The position numbers and the translations under genes are program-made. DNA of 64,000 bases from positions 31,222-95,221 of the forward strand of contig JAJUHK010000009.1 in assembly GCA_029279945.1 (NCBI GenBank). The letters are read 5' to 3'. Origin of the DNA: Pseudidiomarina indica (lineage in GTDB: Bacteria > Pseudomonadota > Gammaproteobacteria > Enterobacterales > Alteromonadaceae). This document shows, piece by piece, positions 28,195 to 37,689 of the stretch; the stretch's first letter is position 1; the number at the start of each line of letters is the position of its first letter. The notes under the pieces were generated by a model, which was not told the DNA's origin, made no database searches, and saw only the letters and a list, made by a program, of their open reading frames with translations.

Positions 28195-30459
28195 CTAGGA
28201 ACCAGCTCGGACGAAACCGCCTAAACCAGCATTTTCAAGTGCTAACACCACGATCTGATGCACTTCTTCAGCGGTCCGAGCACGTAACGCTCGAACCAGC
28301 ACATCATCCAGATCGGCTGCCGCTAAATGACGAATAATCCAGCGGATTCGATCCACATTATAGCTATTCATACTTAAATGACGGTAACCCATTGCGATCA
28401 ACAGCATAGCCCCGCTAGGCTCACCAGCCAGTTCGCCACACACAGAGACTGGTTTGCCTAATGCCTGACAACGGTCAAATATCGCTTTGAGTGCATGCAG
28501 TACGCCAGGATGGAGCGCATCATACATATTAGCAACGCGCGCGTTGTTGCGATCAACAGCCAGCAGATACTGCGTTAAATCGTTGGTACCTATAGAAAAG
28601 AAATCAACTTTACTGGCAATGTTTTGCAGCTGGTAAATCACCCCAGGTACTTCAATCATAACCCCAATTTTCGGTAGTTGTAGCCGCTCTTCACCAAGTT
28701 CTTCCGACACCTCATGGAAGGCCTGGTGAATTAAACGGATAGATTCATCCACCTCTTCAGCGCTGGTAATCATAGGCAGCAGAATATGCAAATTATTGCA
28801 GTCTAATGAGGCCCGCAGCATGGCACGAATTTGTACGAGGAAAATTTCAGGATGGTCGAGTGTCAAGCGGATCCCACGCCAGCCCAGGAACGGATTTTCC
28901 TCATGTAAGCGCAAATACGGCAATGGTTTATCGCCACCCACATCCAACGTACGCATAATAACTGGCGACCCACAGAACTGCTGCAATACTTGGCGATAGA
29001 TTTCTTCTTGCTCAGCTTCACTGGGTAATCGATCGCGCATCATAAATGGAATTTCGGTGCGGTACAGCCCGACCCCATGCACATCAAGATCGTTCAACCA
29101 ACCGCGTTCAGTGTTGAGGCCTAGGTTCAAATCCAACTGGATCCGTACACCATCGGTGGTTTCGATAGGTAGGCCGCGCGCACTCATAATCTTTTGCCGC
29201 AGCACCAACTCTTCATCGGCAAGCAGGCGATACTCGTTCTCTACTTGTAGCGGTGGGTTAATAAACACATCGCCCACGTAGCCATCGACCACTAGCAGTT
29301 CACCGTTTACATCACTAAGCTGCACATTGTCAGCGCCCAAAACGGCTGGAATGCCCATGCTGCGCGCCAAAATAGCCGCGTGTGAGTTACTGGAACCACG
29401 GAGTGAGACAATGCCTAAAAATTCTGTATGGGGTAACTCGGCCAACATGGTGGGGGTGACTTCATCGGCCACCAAAATACATTGTGGCGGCGGGTTTAAG
29501 CGCCGTGTTTCGCGATGTTGCAAATGCGCAAGGATGCGATTCCCCAGATCTCGGACATCACTGGCGCGTTCACGTATATATTCGTCATCGAGATTTTCAA
29601 ACTGAGTGACCAACCGCTCCACCACAACTTTTAATGCGGTTTGTGCGCGCCAGCCTTCGTTAATTTCTTTTTCAACATCCTTACCCAGACTAGCCGAATC
29701 GATCATCGCGTGGTAGGCATCGAAAATGGCAAGCGTCTCTTCAGCGACTTGCCCTCGCATGCTGGCACTGATGGTGTTGAGTTCTTGCTTAGTGCGCGCC
29801 ACGGCCGCACGAAACGCGCGGATCTCATGTTCCGGCATATCGGTACGCTTGGCAACCACTTCACTTAAGCGAGCCGGTGGCGACAACACCAAGGCTTCAC
29901 CAATGGCGACACCGGGCGCTGCGGGGACACCCTTGAGCGTATGTAGTGTGGATTTCGGTTGGGTTAAGCGCAATATACCTTTGGCGTCGGCGTGGGCAAT
30001 AACCACCGCTAACTGTGCCGCCAAGGTCATGATGAACGCTTCTTCATCACGGGTAAACGCGCGCTCTTGCGCTTGCTGCACCACCAACACCCCAAACAAG
30101 CGGCGGCGATGGATGAGCGGTGTGGCTAACATCGCTTTATAACGTTGTTCGTCGACTTGCTTCAGTTTGTAGAACGACGGATGTTCGGGTGCGTTGGGGA
30201 TATTCAGCGGCTCCTCACGGAACGCAGCCATACTGATCACCCCTTCCCCGAACGGAACATAAATAGGTTTTTTTGATTTTACTTCAAGGCCATCGGTGGC
30301 GGCTAACACGAACTGCTGCTGGTCGTGGTTGGCCAAATACACCGTACAAGAATCCGTGACCAGCGCTTCCTTTACTTGGCGCACCATGGTCTGCAACGCC
30401 ACATTAAAATCGGGCGCTTGGTTCACGGCTTCAACAATACGTTGTAATACTCGCAGCAT
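28195..30459 (-). CDS. ptsP: Phosphoenolpyruvate-protein phosphotransferase PtsP (EI-Ntr)
   Basis: The product has 754 residues. An N-terminal GAF domain (about 1-160) precedes an enzyme I-like module. The phosphohistidine is in SSNSHAAILARSMGIPAV, and the PEP-binding barrel contains YRTEIPFMMRDRLPSE, TLDVGGDKPLPYL and FFSIGTNDLTQYLLAVDRNN. EI-Ntr starts the nitrogen-related phosphotransfer chain to NPr and EIIA-Ntr, without sugar transport. It follows rppH by 12 bp, the usual rppH-ptsP order. Confidence 0.95.
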   Translation of the reverse strand: MLRVLQRIVEAVNQAPDFNVALQTMVRQVKEALVTDSCTVYLANHDQQQFVLAATDGLEVKSKKPIYVPFGEGVISMAAFREEPLNIPNAPEHPSFYKLKQVDEQRYKAMLATPLIHRRRLFGVLVVQQAQERAFTRDEEAFIMTLAAQLAVVIAHADAKGILRLTQPKSTLHTLKGVPAAPGVAIGEALVLSPPARLSEVVAKRTDMPEHEIRAFRAAVARTKQELNTISASMRGQVAEETLAIFDAYHAMIDSASLGKDVEKEINEGWRAQTALKVVVERLVTQFENLDDEYIRERASDVRDLGNRILAHLQHRETRRLNPPPQCILVADEVTPTMLAELPHTEFLGIVSLRGSSNSHAAILARSMGIPAVLGADNVQLSDVNGELLVVDGYVGDVFINPPLQVENEYRLLADEELVLRQKIMSARGLPIETTDGVRIQLDLNLGLNTERGWLNDLDVHGVGLYRTEIPFMMRDRLPSEAEQEEIYRQVLQQFCGSPVIMRTLDVGGDKPLPYLRLHEENPFLGWRGIRLTLDHPEIFLVQIRAMLRASLDCNNLHILLPMITSAEEVDESIRLIHQAFHEVSEELGEERLQLPKIGVMIEVPGVIYQLQNIASKVDFFSIGTNDLTQYLLAVDRNNARVANMYDALHPGVLHALKAIFDRCQALGKPVSVCGELAGEPSGAMLLIAMGYRHLSMNSYNVDRIRWIIRHLAAADLDDVLVRALRARTAEEVHQIVVLALENAGLGGFVRAGS

Positions 30460-30471
30460 ACACGGCCTTGA

Positions 30472-30990
30472 TTAGGAATTGCGGCGACGACGAGCTGGTC
30501 GTGACCGACGAGCCATAGCGCTGAGCACCATGGGCGAAAATTCCTTCAACACTCGCCGATATACTTCCCGTTTGAACGACACCACTTGCCGGACTGGGTA
30601 CCAATAACTTACCCAACGCCAGTCATCAAACTCTGGATGCATGGAATGCATCACATTCACATCTTTCTCACTGCATTTTAACCGCAGCAAGAACCACTTC
30701 TGCTTTTGACCAATACAGGTTGGTCGTTGTTCGCGTCGCACCAACCGCTTCGGTAAACGATAACGTAGCCAATTACGGCTGGTGTAAATAATTTCGACTT
30801 GCTCAGGTTTTAAGCCAACCTCTTCCCATAGTTCTCGATACATGGCTTGTTCTGGGGTCTCGCCCACATCAATTCCGCCCTGCGGAAATTGCCAACTATG
30901 TTGTCCAAACCGACGCGCCCAAAACACCTGTCCTTGCTCGTTACAGATAATGATTCCCACATTGGCTCGGAATCCCTCTGCGTCAATCAC
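30472..30990 (-). CDS. rppH: RNA pyrophosphohydrolase RppH
   Basis: The 172-residue Nudix hydrolase removes pyrophosphate (or phosphate) from 5' ends of mRNA to trigger decay. The Nudix box is in [23 protein letters not shown] with the correct G-x5-E-x7-R-E-x2-E-E-x-G spacing. The N-terminal [34 protein letters not shown] is diagnostic of RppH. The C-terminal tail is basic ([12 protein letters not shown]). It is divergent from mutH. Confidence 0.96.
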   Translation of the reverse strand: MIDAEGFRANVGIIICNEQGQVFWARRFGQHSWQFPQGGIDVGETPEQAMYRELWEEVGLKPEQVEIIYTSRNWLRYRLPKRLVRREQRPTCIGQKQKWFLLRLKCSEKDVNVMHSMHPEFDDWRWVSYWYPVRQVVSFKREVYRRVLKEFSPMVLSAMARRSRPARRRRNS

Positions 30991-31081
30991 TCGAGCGCCC
31001 TCATAAATTCGACATCTGGCTAGGATTTTTCCATAATCCCGACATGAATGAAAGGATTAATCCATATTGGTGGAGCTAAAT

Positions 31082-31771
31082 GTGCAACTGAGCCAGCTGT
31101 TTGAACGCGCTAGTGCCCTCGCTGGGTATCGCTTTATTGATGTTGCGACCGTACTGGGTATGGCCGTACCTGAAAACTTGCGGCGAAACAAAGGCTGGGT
31201 GGGGCAGCTGTTAGAGGCAGCACTTGGTGCTAGCGCGGGCTCGCAAGCCCTGCAAGATTTTCCCGAACTTGGGGTCGAGTTAAAAACTATTCCGCTCGAT
31301 GCCAACGGCAAACCGTTAGAAACCACCTTTGTATGCACAACCCCCTTACTTGATGTCCACCAGCTCACCTGGGAAACCAGCAATGTGCGTAATAAATTAC
31401 AATGTGTGCTATGGATCCCCGTCGATGGCCGCCGTGAGGTGCCGCTCGCTGAACGCCGTATTGGTACCGCCTTTTTATGGCAGCCAACAGCCGCGCAGGA
31501 TGCCCAACTTAAGGCCGATTGGCAGGAACATATGGATAAAATCGCCTTGGGTGAGGTGGAGCACATTACCGCGCATCAAGGGGAAGTGTTACAGCTGCGT
31601 CCCAAAGCAGCTCATAGCCGGGTACTCACCGATGCTATTGGCCCTGATGGACGCATTATACAAACCTTACCGCGCGGGTTTTATCTGAAAACATCGTTTA
31701 CTGCACAGATCATTGCCCAAGCCTTCCCCACCAGCCATTTTGAGGTGAGCCATGCACCCATCAGCCGATGA
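31082..31771 (+). CDS. mutH: DNA mismatch repair endonuclease MutH
   Basis: MutH nicks the unmethylated strand at hemimethylated GATC during mismatch repair. Active-site residues are visible in [15 protein letters not shown] (Asp, and the E-L-K triad). The N-terminal region [31 protein letters not shown] aligns by eye with E. coli MutH. I chose GTG at 31082 (229 residues) because GGTGGAG precedes it at 6 bp; TTG 31067 and GTG 31070 are in-frame alternatives. MutH implies a Dam-directed repair system in this organism. It overlaps the DUF2982 gene by 20 bp. Confidence 0.94.
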   Translation: MQLSQLFERASALAGYRFIDVATVLGMAVPENLRRNKGWVGQLLEAALGASAGSQALQDFPELGVELKTIPLDANGKPLETTFVCTTPLLDVHQLTWETSNVRNKLQCVLWIPVDGRREVPLAERRIGTAFLWQPTAAQDAQLKADWQEHMDKIALGEVEHITAHQGEVLQLRPKAAHSRVLTDAIGPDGRIIQTLPRGFYLKTSFTAQIIAQAFPTSHFEVSHAPISR

Positions 31772-32471
31772 GCGCGTGGTTTATGTGCAACCCTTTACCC
31801 GTGCGTACGCGTTATTCTTTTGCTGGTTCGGTGTGTTGGTCTTTGCCGTCACCATGTTTTTGTGGCTGACTGCCACAGCACTGGCACCAGCCGCGTATGG
31901 GCTACTCGGGCTCACCAGCGCTGCCTTGCTGTTACTCGGCTGCGCTAAGCTGATGGAGCCGCCCATCAGCATCGCTATTACCCCCACGACCATCACCTAC
32001 CTCCATCGTCGTGGTAGCTGGGTTATCGCGTGGGACAATGTGATGCGCTATGGGGTGCCCCAATTACATCGCGGCATGGGGTATGATACCTTGCCCTATT
32101 TAGGCATCCGGCTACGCGATATTGAGCCATTACTGAGTACCATCACGCCACGCCTCGCTGTCCATTTGTTACGCGAACAACGCCATTTAATTGTCACGGC
32201 ACTACGTTATGAAAAGCCAGATTTAGGGGATTACACGCCTTACTTTGAAGTGCCCGACCGCTATGTGGCCGAATCCGGCACAATTTATTACGGTGTCCAA
32301 GCCATGTTCGCAAAAAGATGTGAACACTTTCGCGAATTATTGGGGTATGATTTAGTGTTATCGGCAACCACATTAGACCGTGATTTAGACGCTTTTATCA
32401 GCTGGTTGCAGAAGCTCGAAAGGAACCGTAGACCGACGCTGCCGATAGCTTCTGAACCCAAGAATGAGTAA
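31752..32471 (+). CDS. DUF2982 family membrane protein
   Basis: The 239-residue protein has two membrane segments near the N-terminus (about 20-45 and 52-68) and a large soluble part that is probably cytoplasmic (a PH-like look from [26 protein letters not shown]). I recognise it as the Alteromonadales DUF2982 family, which has no known function. It overlaps mutH by 20 bp and rimB by 8 bp, so it is within the same operon. Codon use looks like that of its neighbours. Confidence 0.8.
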   Translation: MHPSADERVVYVQPFTRAYALFFCWFGVLVFAVTMFLWLTATALAPAAYGLLGLTSAALLLLGCAKLMEPPISIAITPTTITYLHRRGSWVIAWDNVMRYGVPQLHRGMGYDTLPYLGIRLRDIEPLLSTITPRLAVHLLREQRHLIVTALRYEKPDLGDYTPYFEVPDRYVAESGTIYYGVQAMFAKRCEHFRELLGYDLVLSATTLDRDLDAFISWLQKLERNRRPTLPIASEPKNE

Positions 32472-32910
32472 TAACACTATGCAAACACTAGGTTGGCGGG
32501 AATGGGGAGCACTCCCTGAGCTTGGCATTCAAGCCATTAAAATGAAAGTAGATACGGGCGCGCGCACCTCGTGTTTGCACGCTTTCAAGTTGGAACCTTT
32601 TGACAAGGACGGGGAAGCTTGGATCCGCATTTGGTTACATCCTGAGCAAAACTCACTACGTGAGCAAGTGTGTGAAGCGAGAATACACGATCAACGCGAA
32701 GTCACCGATTCAGGCGGTCATACTGAACTACGATATGTTATTCTATCGACTCTTGTCTTAGGGGATGTTGCAAAGCCAATTGAATTGACGCTAACCAACC
32801 GCGACACCATGAAGTTTCGGATGTTGTTAGGGCGGCAAGCCATGCGTCAACATTTCATTGTCGACCCCAATCAATCTTATTTACTTGGCCAGCCTGGAGC
32901 CGTCGCATGA
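32464..32910 (+). CDS. rimB: Retropepsin-like protease of the PF05618 family (RimB-like)
   Basis: The product has 148 residues. It belongs to the family annotated ATP-dependent zinc protease / RimB. The key motif is [14 protein letters not shown], a D-T-G-A retropepsin-like active site. The second conserved block is [18 protein letters not shown]. In Pseudomonas the homologous RimB acts with RimK to control glutamation of ribosomal protein S6. Here it is coupled to rimK by a 4-bp overlap (ATGA). The start ATG 32464 lies inside the DUF2982 gene. Confidence 0.88.
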   Translation: MSNNTMQTLGWREWGALPELGIQAIKMKVDTGARTSCLHAFKLEPFDKDGEAWIRIWLHPEQNSLREQVCEARIHDQREVTDSGGHTELRYVILSTLVLGDVAKPIELTLTNRDTMKFRMLLGRQAMRQHFIVDPNQSYLLGQPGAVA

Positions 32911-33812
32911 GAATTGCAATTTTATCGCGCAACCCACGTCTGTACTCTACTCGTCGCTTAGTAGAGGCAGGCGAAGCACGGGGACATATTGTCGATGTTT
33001 TGGATCCGCTGCGTTGTTACATGAATATCAACGCCCGGGAGTCATCGATTCACATGAAGGGGAAAGACCTTCCGCAATATGATGCAGTTATTCCGCGGAT
33101 CGGGGCTTCCATTACGTTCTTCGGGACAGCGGTATTACGGCAATTTGAAATGATTGGCACCTACCCGTTAAATGAGTCTGTTGCCATTTCCCGCAGCCGC
33201 GACAAGCTGCGCTCTCTGCAACTGCTAAGTCGCAAAGGAATTGGCCTGCCGACTACTGGTTTTGCTAGCCAACCGCAGGATATTCCCGACTTGATTGAAA
33301 TGGTGGGCGGTGCCCCCTTGGTGATTAAGTTGCTCGAAGGCACCCAAGGGATTGGTGTCGTTCTCGCCGAAACTCGACAGGCGGCTGAGAGCGTTATCGA
33401 AGCCTTTATGGGGCTGGAATCGCACATTATGGTGCAGGAATATATTAAGGAAGCTGGTGGTGCTGATATTCGTTGCTTTGTGATCGGCGATAAAGTCATT
33501 GCGGCAATGAAACGGCAAGCCAAGGCTGGTGAGTTCCGCTCGAATTTACATCGTGGTGGTACGGCCAGTTTAGTGAAACTAACACCAGCCGAGCGCGCTA
33601 CGGCAATCAAAGCAGCCAAAACCATGGGGTTAAATGTAGCCGGGGTTGATATTTTACGCTCAAACCATGGCCCTTTGGTGATGGAAGTGAATTCCTCGCC
33701 TGGTCTTGAAGGTATTGAAGGCGCGACCGGTAAAGACGTCGCCGACCAGATCATTAGCTTTATTGAGAAAAACGCTAAAGCGAACAAAACGCGCACCAAA
33801 GGCAGAGGATAA
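32907..33812 (+). CDS. rimK: Ribosomal protein S6-L-glutamate ligase RimK
   Basis: RimK, 301 residues, is an ATP-grasp ligase that adds glutamate residues to the C-terminus of S6 and can make poly-alpha-glutamate. The N-terminal [21 protein letters not shown], the ATP-grasp residues in [38 protein letters not shown] and the Mg-binding [18 protein letters not shown] are all there. The length equals E. coli RimK (300). It sits between rimB and an aspartoacylase-like gene. Confidence 0.95.
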   Translation: MRIAILSRNPRLYSTRRLVEAGEARGHIVDVLDPLRCYMNINARESSIHMKGKDLPQYDAVIPRIGASITFFGTAVLRQFEMIGTYPLNESVAISRSRDKLRSLQLLSRKGIGLPTTGFASQPQDIPDLIEMVGGAPLVIKLLEGTQGIGVVLAETRQAAESVIEAFMGLESHIMVQEYIKEAGGADIRCFVIGDKVIAAMKRQAKAGEFRSNLHRGGTASLVKLTPAERATAIKAAKTMGLNVAGVDILRSNHGPLVMEVNSSPGLEGIEGATGKDVADQIISFIEKNAKANKTRTKGRG

Positions 33813-33819
33813 ACTCGGT

Positions 33820-34842
33820 ATGAAACACCGCTCCTACCAACTGGCGAATCAGCGCATCGCGCCTGGCTCGCGCCATAGCGTAAAAATTCCCGCGGCGCGG
33901 CTGTACAACGATACCCCCATGGATTTGCATGCAGAGGTGTTTCATGGGGTAAAACCGGGGCCAACCTTATTGGTGTGTGCGGCGATTCACGGCGACGAAC
34001 TCAATGGTATTGAAGTGTGCCGTCGGTTAATGAATGAGTTGGATCCGCTACAGCTTACTGGCACCGTGATTATTGTCCCCATCGTGAATGTCTACGGATT
34101 TATTCACCAATCCCGTTATTTGCCCGACCGGCGTGATTTAAACCGCTGTTTCCCTGGATCGGAACGGGGCGCATTAGGTAGCCGTCTCGCTTATTTATTT
34201 AACGAAACCCTCGTGCAAAACGCCACCCATATTATTGACTTGCATACTGGCGCTATTCATCGCACCAATCTACCACAAATTCGGGTGGATACCGACAACG
34301 CGGACGCCTTAGCCATGGCTGAAGCCTTCGGTACCCCGGTAATCTTGCACAGTAAAGAGCGTGATGGTTCGTTACGAGCGCTAGCCTCTGAACTTGGGAT
34401 CCCGCTTATTCTGTATGAAGCCGGAGAAGCCTTGCGCTTCGACTACCCTGCCATTAAAGCAGGTGTGACTGGGGTGATAAATGTGATGAAAAGCTTGAAA
34501 ATGCTCAAAGGACGGCGTACTCGGAAAAAAGTAAAACCTGTTATTGCCCATCGCAGTGCCTGGATCCGCAACGAATATGATGGGTTGGTGTTACCCAAAG
34601 TCGAATTAGGGCAAACCATTAATAAAGGTCAAGTGGTTGCACAAACCGTCAACCCACATGGTGACGAAGTCCATGCCATTAAAAGCCCATACCATGGTAT
34701 CGTGATAGGGATTAGTAATATTCCTGTCGCCAACGAAGGCGAAGCCTTGTTTAACGTTGCCCAATTTAACGGTGAACGCATTGAGTCGGCGAGTGAAAAT
34801 GTTGATGTCTTTGTTGAGGCATACCAATTAAAGCCGATTTAA
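33820..34842 (+). CDS. Succinylglutamate desuccinylase/aspartoacylase-like zinc deacylase
   Basis: This 340-residue M14-like metallohydrolase has zinc ligands in AAIHGDELNGIEVCRRL (HGDE) and DLHTGAIHRTNLPQIR, the substrate-binding Arg in DLNRCFPGSE, and the catalytic Glu in ILYEAGEALRFD. The C-terminal half (GLVLPKVELGQTINKGQVVAQT) resembles a biotinyl/lipoyl-like cap. The family removes acyl groups from N-acyl amino acids or side chains; the substrate is unknown. It follows rimK by only 7 bp, so a link with glutamate modification is suggested but unproven. The frame is open from 33706 inside rimK; ATG 33820 was chosen. Confidence 0.88.
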   Translation: MKHRSYQLANQRIAPGSRHSVKIPAARLYNDTPMDLHAEVFHGVKPGPTLLVCAAIHGDELNGIEVCRRLMNELDPLQLTGTVIIVPIVNVYGFIHQSRYLPDRRDLNRCFPGSERGALGSRLAYLFNETLVQNATHIIDLHTGAIHRTNLPQIRVDTDNADALAMAEAFGTPVILHSKERDGSLRALASELGIPLILYEAGEALRFDYPAIKAGVTGVINVMKSLKMLKGRRTRKKVKPVIAHRSAWIRNEYDGLVLPKVELGQTINKGQVVAQTVNPHGDEVHAIKSPYHGIVIGISNIPVANEGEALFNVAQFNGERIESASENVDVFVEAYQLKPI

Positions 34843-34873
34843 CACGTCACTTTAACTTGTGGAGAATTCGCTG

Positions 34874-35902
34874 TTGAAACATTTAAGTCTGCCATCTCAA
34901 TTGGTACTGCGCCATCACGAGCGCTTCACCCAACACACGCTGTTAGTGGTCAATGCTCCCGACCCAGAAATTGCCGACCATTTGCCTGTCGTTGCGCATT
35001 GGCAGTGGCATGAGGGTTATGCCAGTCGCTGGCAACATCAACAACATGAAGTCGCCCACCATTTTGGCGTTGCACCACCAACTACTACTACCGCGCAAGC
35101 TGCGTTAGTCTGGCTGCCCAAAGAAAAACCGCTGACGAATTATATTCTCGATGCCCTGCGCAGTATCTTGCCACAAGGCGCCCCCATCTGGTTGGTGGGT
35201 GAAAATCGCGGTGGTATTAAAAGTATTCACAAGCAATTCACCACTGCGGTTAGCCCTGCCCAGAAAGTTGCGATCGGCAATCATTCACTGCTGATTTGTA
35301 CACGTGTTGCCGAACCCAATCCGGCGTTTAATTATCAGGATTATTTCGAATATTGTGACCTCCCTCAACCGGGGCAAGCCACACCGCTAAAACTCGCCAG
35401 TTTACCGGGTGTGTTTGCCTTTCCCAGCATTGATCAAGGCAGTGAGATGCTGTTGGAGCATCTGCCCCATTGGCACCAAGGTGAGGTTTTAGATTTTGCC
35501 TGTGGTCATGGCGTGCTCGGTGCCTGGCTGAACCGACAGGCACCTGAGCTCAAGGTCACCTACCTTGATGTGAGTGCCCTTGCCTTAGCCGCTACTGAAC
35601 GCACGTTAGCGTTAAATCACCTGACCGGTACTTGTATTGCGAGTGAAGGTTTGCAAGCCTCGTTAGGGCAATTTGATTATGTCGTCAGCCACCCACCGTT
35701 TCATACGGGGGTGGCGACTGATTACATGATTGGCCAGCAATTTTTGCAGCAGGTCAGTCAGCATTTGCGCCACCGCGGTGAACTATGGCTGGTTGCCAAC
35801 CGCTTTTTGCCGTGGCCAGAATTAATCGAACAAGCATTTGGGCACTGTGACCGCATTGCCGATGATAATAAATTTGCGGTATATCGTGCCACCCGTACCT
35901 AG
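34874..35902 (+). CDS. rsmC: 16S rRNA (guanine1207-N2)-methyltransferase RsmC (motif IV variant)
   Basis: RsmC methylates G1207 of 16S rRNA. The N-terminal half is a degenerate methyltransferase fold with LVWLPKEKPLTNYILDALRSIL and IWLVGENRGGIKSI. The C-terminal half is the active domain: motif I is VLDFACGHGVLGAWL. Motif IV, NPPF in the family, reads SHPPFHTG: the Asn that contacts the target base is His (codon 35690-35692). The frame is open from GTG 34859; TTG 34874 follows GGAG and gives a family-like N-terminus, so the start is uncertain by 5 codons. It follows the deacylase gene closely. Confidence 0.87.
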   Translation: MKHLSLPSQLVLRHHERFTQHTLLVVNAPDPEIADHLPVVAHWQWHEGYASRWQHQQHEVAHHFGVAPPTTTTAQAALVWLPKEKPLTNYILDALRSILPQGAPIWLVGENRGGIKSIHKQFTTAVSPAQKVAIGNHSLLICTRVAEPNPAFNYQDYFEYCDLPQPGQATPLKLASLPGVFAFPSIDQGSEMLLEHLPHWHQGEVLDFACGHGVLGAWLNRQAPELKVTYLDVSALALAATERTLALNHLTGTCIASEGLQASLGQFDYVVSHPPFHTGVATDYMIGQQFLQQVSQHLRHRGELWLVANRFLPWPELIEQAFGHCDRIADDNKFAVYRATRT

Positions 35903-35922
35903 GGGATAGCTCGTAAGCTGTT

Positions 35923-37572
35923 ATGTTGAGATTTAGAGTCAGTTCCATCAAACGCAGTGTCACCGGCCTCGTGATTCTAATCACGACGGTGCTGGTTGGC
36001 TTGTCGTGTGTGGTCGTGAGTTTAAGCTTCATCAATAACATCTATGAGCGCTCGTTGAACATTACTGACCAGACCGCCAAGCTCATTGCCAATTATAGTG
36101 CTCCTTTTATGGTTTATATCCAGGCGGATAACGCCAGCCGCTGGCTACAAACCTTTCAAGCGATCGAGGGCGTCCTCCATATTCACTTGTACCGCTATGA
36201 GCAAAGTGACGATACCCTGCATTTTCTCGCGAGCTACTACAACAGCAAGGAAGCACCGATTCCAGTGCGCTTTGATCGGGTACAGGAACTGCAACAAGCG
36301 GTCATGACGGAATCCTATATCGAAGCAGCACACGCGGTGAAACTCCAAGATTCGCTACAAGGTTATGTGTATGTTCGGATTTCTCGGGCAGCGTATGACA
36401 ATGCCCGTTCATTGTCGTTGCTGCTCAGCTTTTTCGTTACCACGGCCAGCTTAATCCTGAGTTGGGTTATGTCGCTGTGGCTGCGACGCATCATTACGCG
36501 GCCGCTGGATTACATGGTTGATCGCATTCAGGACATTGCGCGGTACAACCACTACAGCAAAACCTTGGAAGACTTCGATTTACTTGAGCTCGACCGCGTT
36601 GCCCACGCGTTTAATTCGTTGTTGCACCGCATTCAACAGCATATTCACCGGCAGCGAATAGCCGAACAGCAGGCGAGTGAATTAAACGCCGAGTTGGAAC
36701 TACAAGTCGAGCAACGTACCGAACAGTGGAAGCGCTCTATTGCTGATTTACAAGCAGCACTGGATACCGCCCATCAATATCACAATGAGCTGGTCGAAGC
36801 GAAGCGGATGAAAAGCCTCACCGTGTTAGTGGCGGGGATCGCCCACGAGGTCAACACACCAGTAGGATTGGTAGTTACTTCTACGTCACTGCTGCAAGAC
36901 AACTTAGCGGCATTGAAGAAAAAGTTTTATGACAAATCACTGACCAGTAAAGAGTTTGAGCGTTATCTTAATTCGTTCGAAGAAAATATTGACTTAATTG
37001 TCCGCAATATCGAGCGAACCGTGAATTTGATCAGCCGTTTTCGCCGGCTATCAATGGATCAAATTGATGTCCAAGAACGTATGGTCAAGCTGCATAAGTT
37101 TTGGTTGGACATTGTACAATCGGTCACCAAAAGTTATCCTGAGTTAGCGCAGGTTGATATTCAAACTCACATTGCTGATGACTTGACCGTGATTGTCGCG
37201 GCGACCCCATTAGAGCAAGTGCTCACTCAGTTGCTGCAAAACACTATGCAACATGCGTTTGCCCAAGCTGAGCATCCGCAAATCACCTTAGCAATAAATT
37301 TTACCCCCAACGAAGAAGACCCTACGCGGGGTGAATTGACCATTGTGTATCGTGACAACGGGGATGGGATTCCAGCTGAAATTCGTAGCGAAGTATTTAC
37401 GCCATTCGTCACTACTAAGCGCTTTATGGGCTCGCCAGGACTGGGGTTGCACTATGTTTTCAACTTGGTGTCAGTGCTGCTGCATGGGCATATTAGACAT
37501 CACAGTGAAGAAGGTTTGGGGACCGAATTTCACTTGACCATACCCGTCCGGCGTGCCCCCTTCGCACTGTAA
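35923..37572 (+). CDS. Membrane sensor histidine kinase
   Basis: The 549-residue kinase has a first membrane helix at about 13-36, a periplasmic sensor of about 130 residues, a second helix at about 165-187, a HAMP-like region (PLDYMVDRIQDIAR), a coiled coil (about 240-290) and a catalytic module. The phosphorylated His308 is in AGIAHEVNTPVG. The N box (LEQVLTQLLQNTMQHAF), G1 (YRDNGDGIP), F (FTPFVTTKR) and G2 (GSPGLGLHYVF) are complete. There is no receiver or HPt domain. It is 117 bp upstream of arcA, but arcA has its own promoter, so pairing is only possible. Confidence 0.9.
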   Translation: MLRFRVSSIKRSVTGLVILITTVLVGLSCVVVSLSFINNIYERSLNITDQTAKLIANYSAPFMVYIQADNASRWLQTFQAIEGVLHIHLYRYEQSDDTLHFLASYYNSKEAPIPVRFDRVQELQQAVMTESYIEAAHAVKLQDSLQGYVYVRISRAAYDNARSLSLLLSFFVTTASLILSWVMSLWLRRIITRPLDYMVDRIQDIARYNHYSKTLEDFDLLELDRVAHAFNSLLHRIQQHIHRQRIAEQQASELNAELELQVEQRTEQWKRSIADLQAALDTAHQYHNELVEAKRMKSLTVLVAGIAHEVNTPVGLVVTSTSLLQDNLAALKKKFYDKSLTSKEFERYLNSFEENIDLIVRNIERTVNLISRFRRLSMDQIDVQERMVKLHKFWLDIVQSVTKSYPELAQVDIQTHIADDLTVIVAATPLEQVLTQLLQNTMQHAFAQAEHPQITLAINFTPNEEDPTRGELTIVYRDNGDGIPAEIRSEVFTPFVTTKRFMGSPGLGLHYVFNLVSVLLHGHIRHHSEEGLGTEFHLTIPVRRAPFAL

Positions 37573-37587
37573 ACTTTTTATCAAAGG

Positions 37588-37616
37588 TTGCAGGTTACGC
37601 CTGCTATATATAAAAT
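37588..37616 (+). promoter_or_regulatory. Candidate arcA promoter
   Basis: TTGCAG (37588-37593) and TAAAAT (37611-37616) are 17 bp apart, 74 bp before the arcA start. A small hairpin GCAGG-TTACG-CCTGC (37590-37604) lies in the -35/spacer region. Confidence 0.45.
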
Positions 37617-37689
37617 CACATGCTAAACTATCACTTTTCACCAAATTTCAACACTTGTTATCGTATTCTCTGAACTTTCGGAACCTTAT

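Noticed and set aside
33161..33964. A 267-codon open frame on the minus strand antisense to rimK and the deacylase gene
   Set aside because: The sequence is a reversed-codon shadow, rich in Ser/Pro/Ile, and both sense genes are certain.
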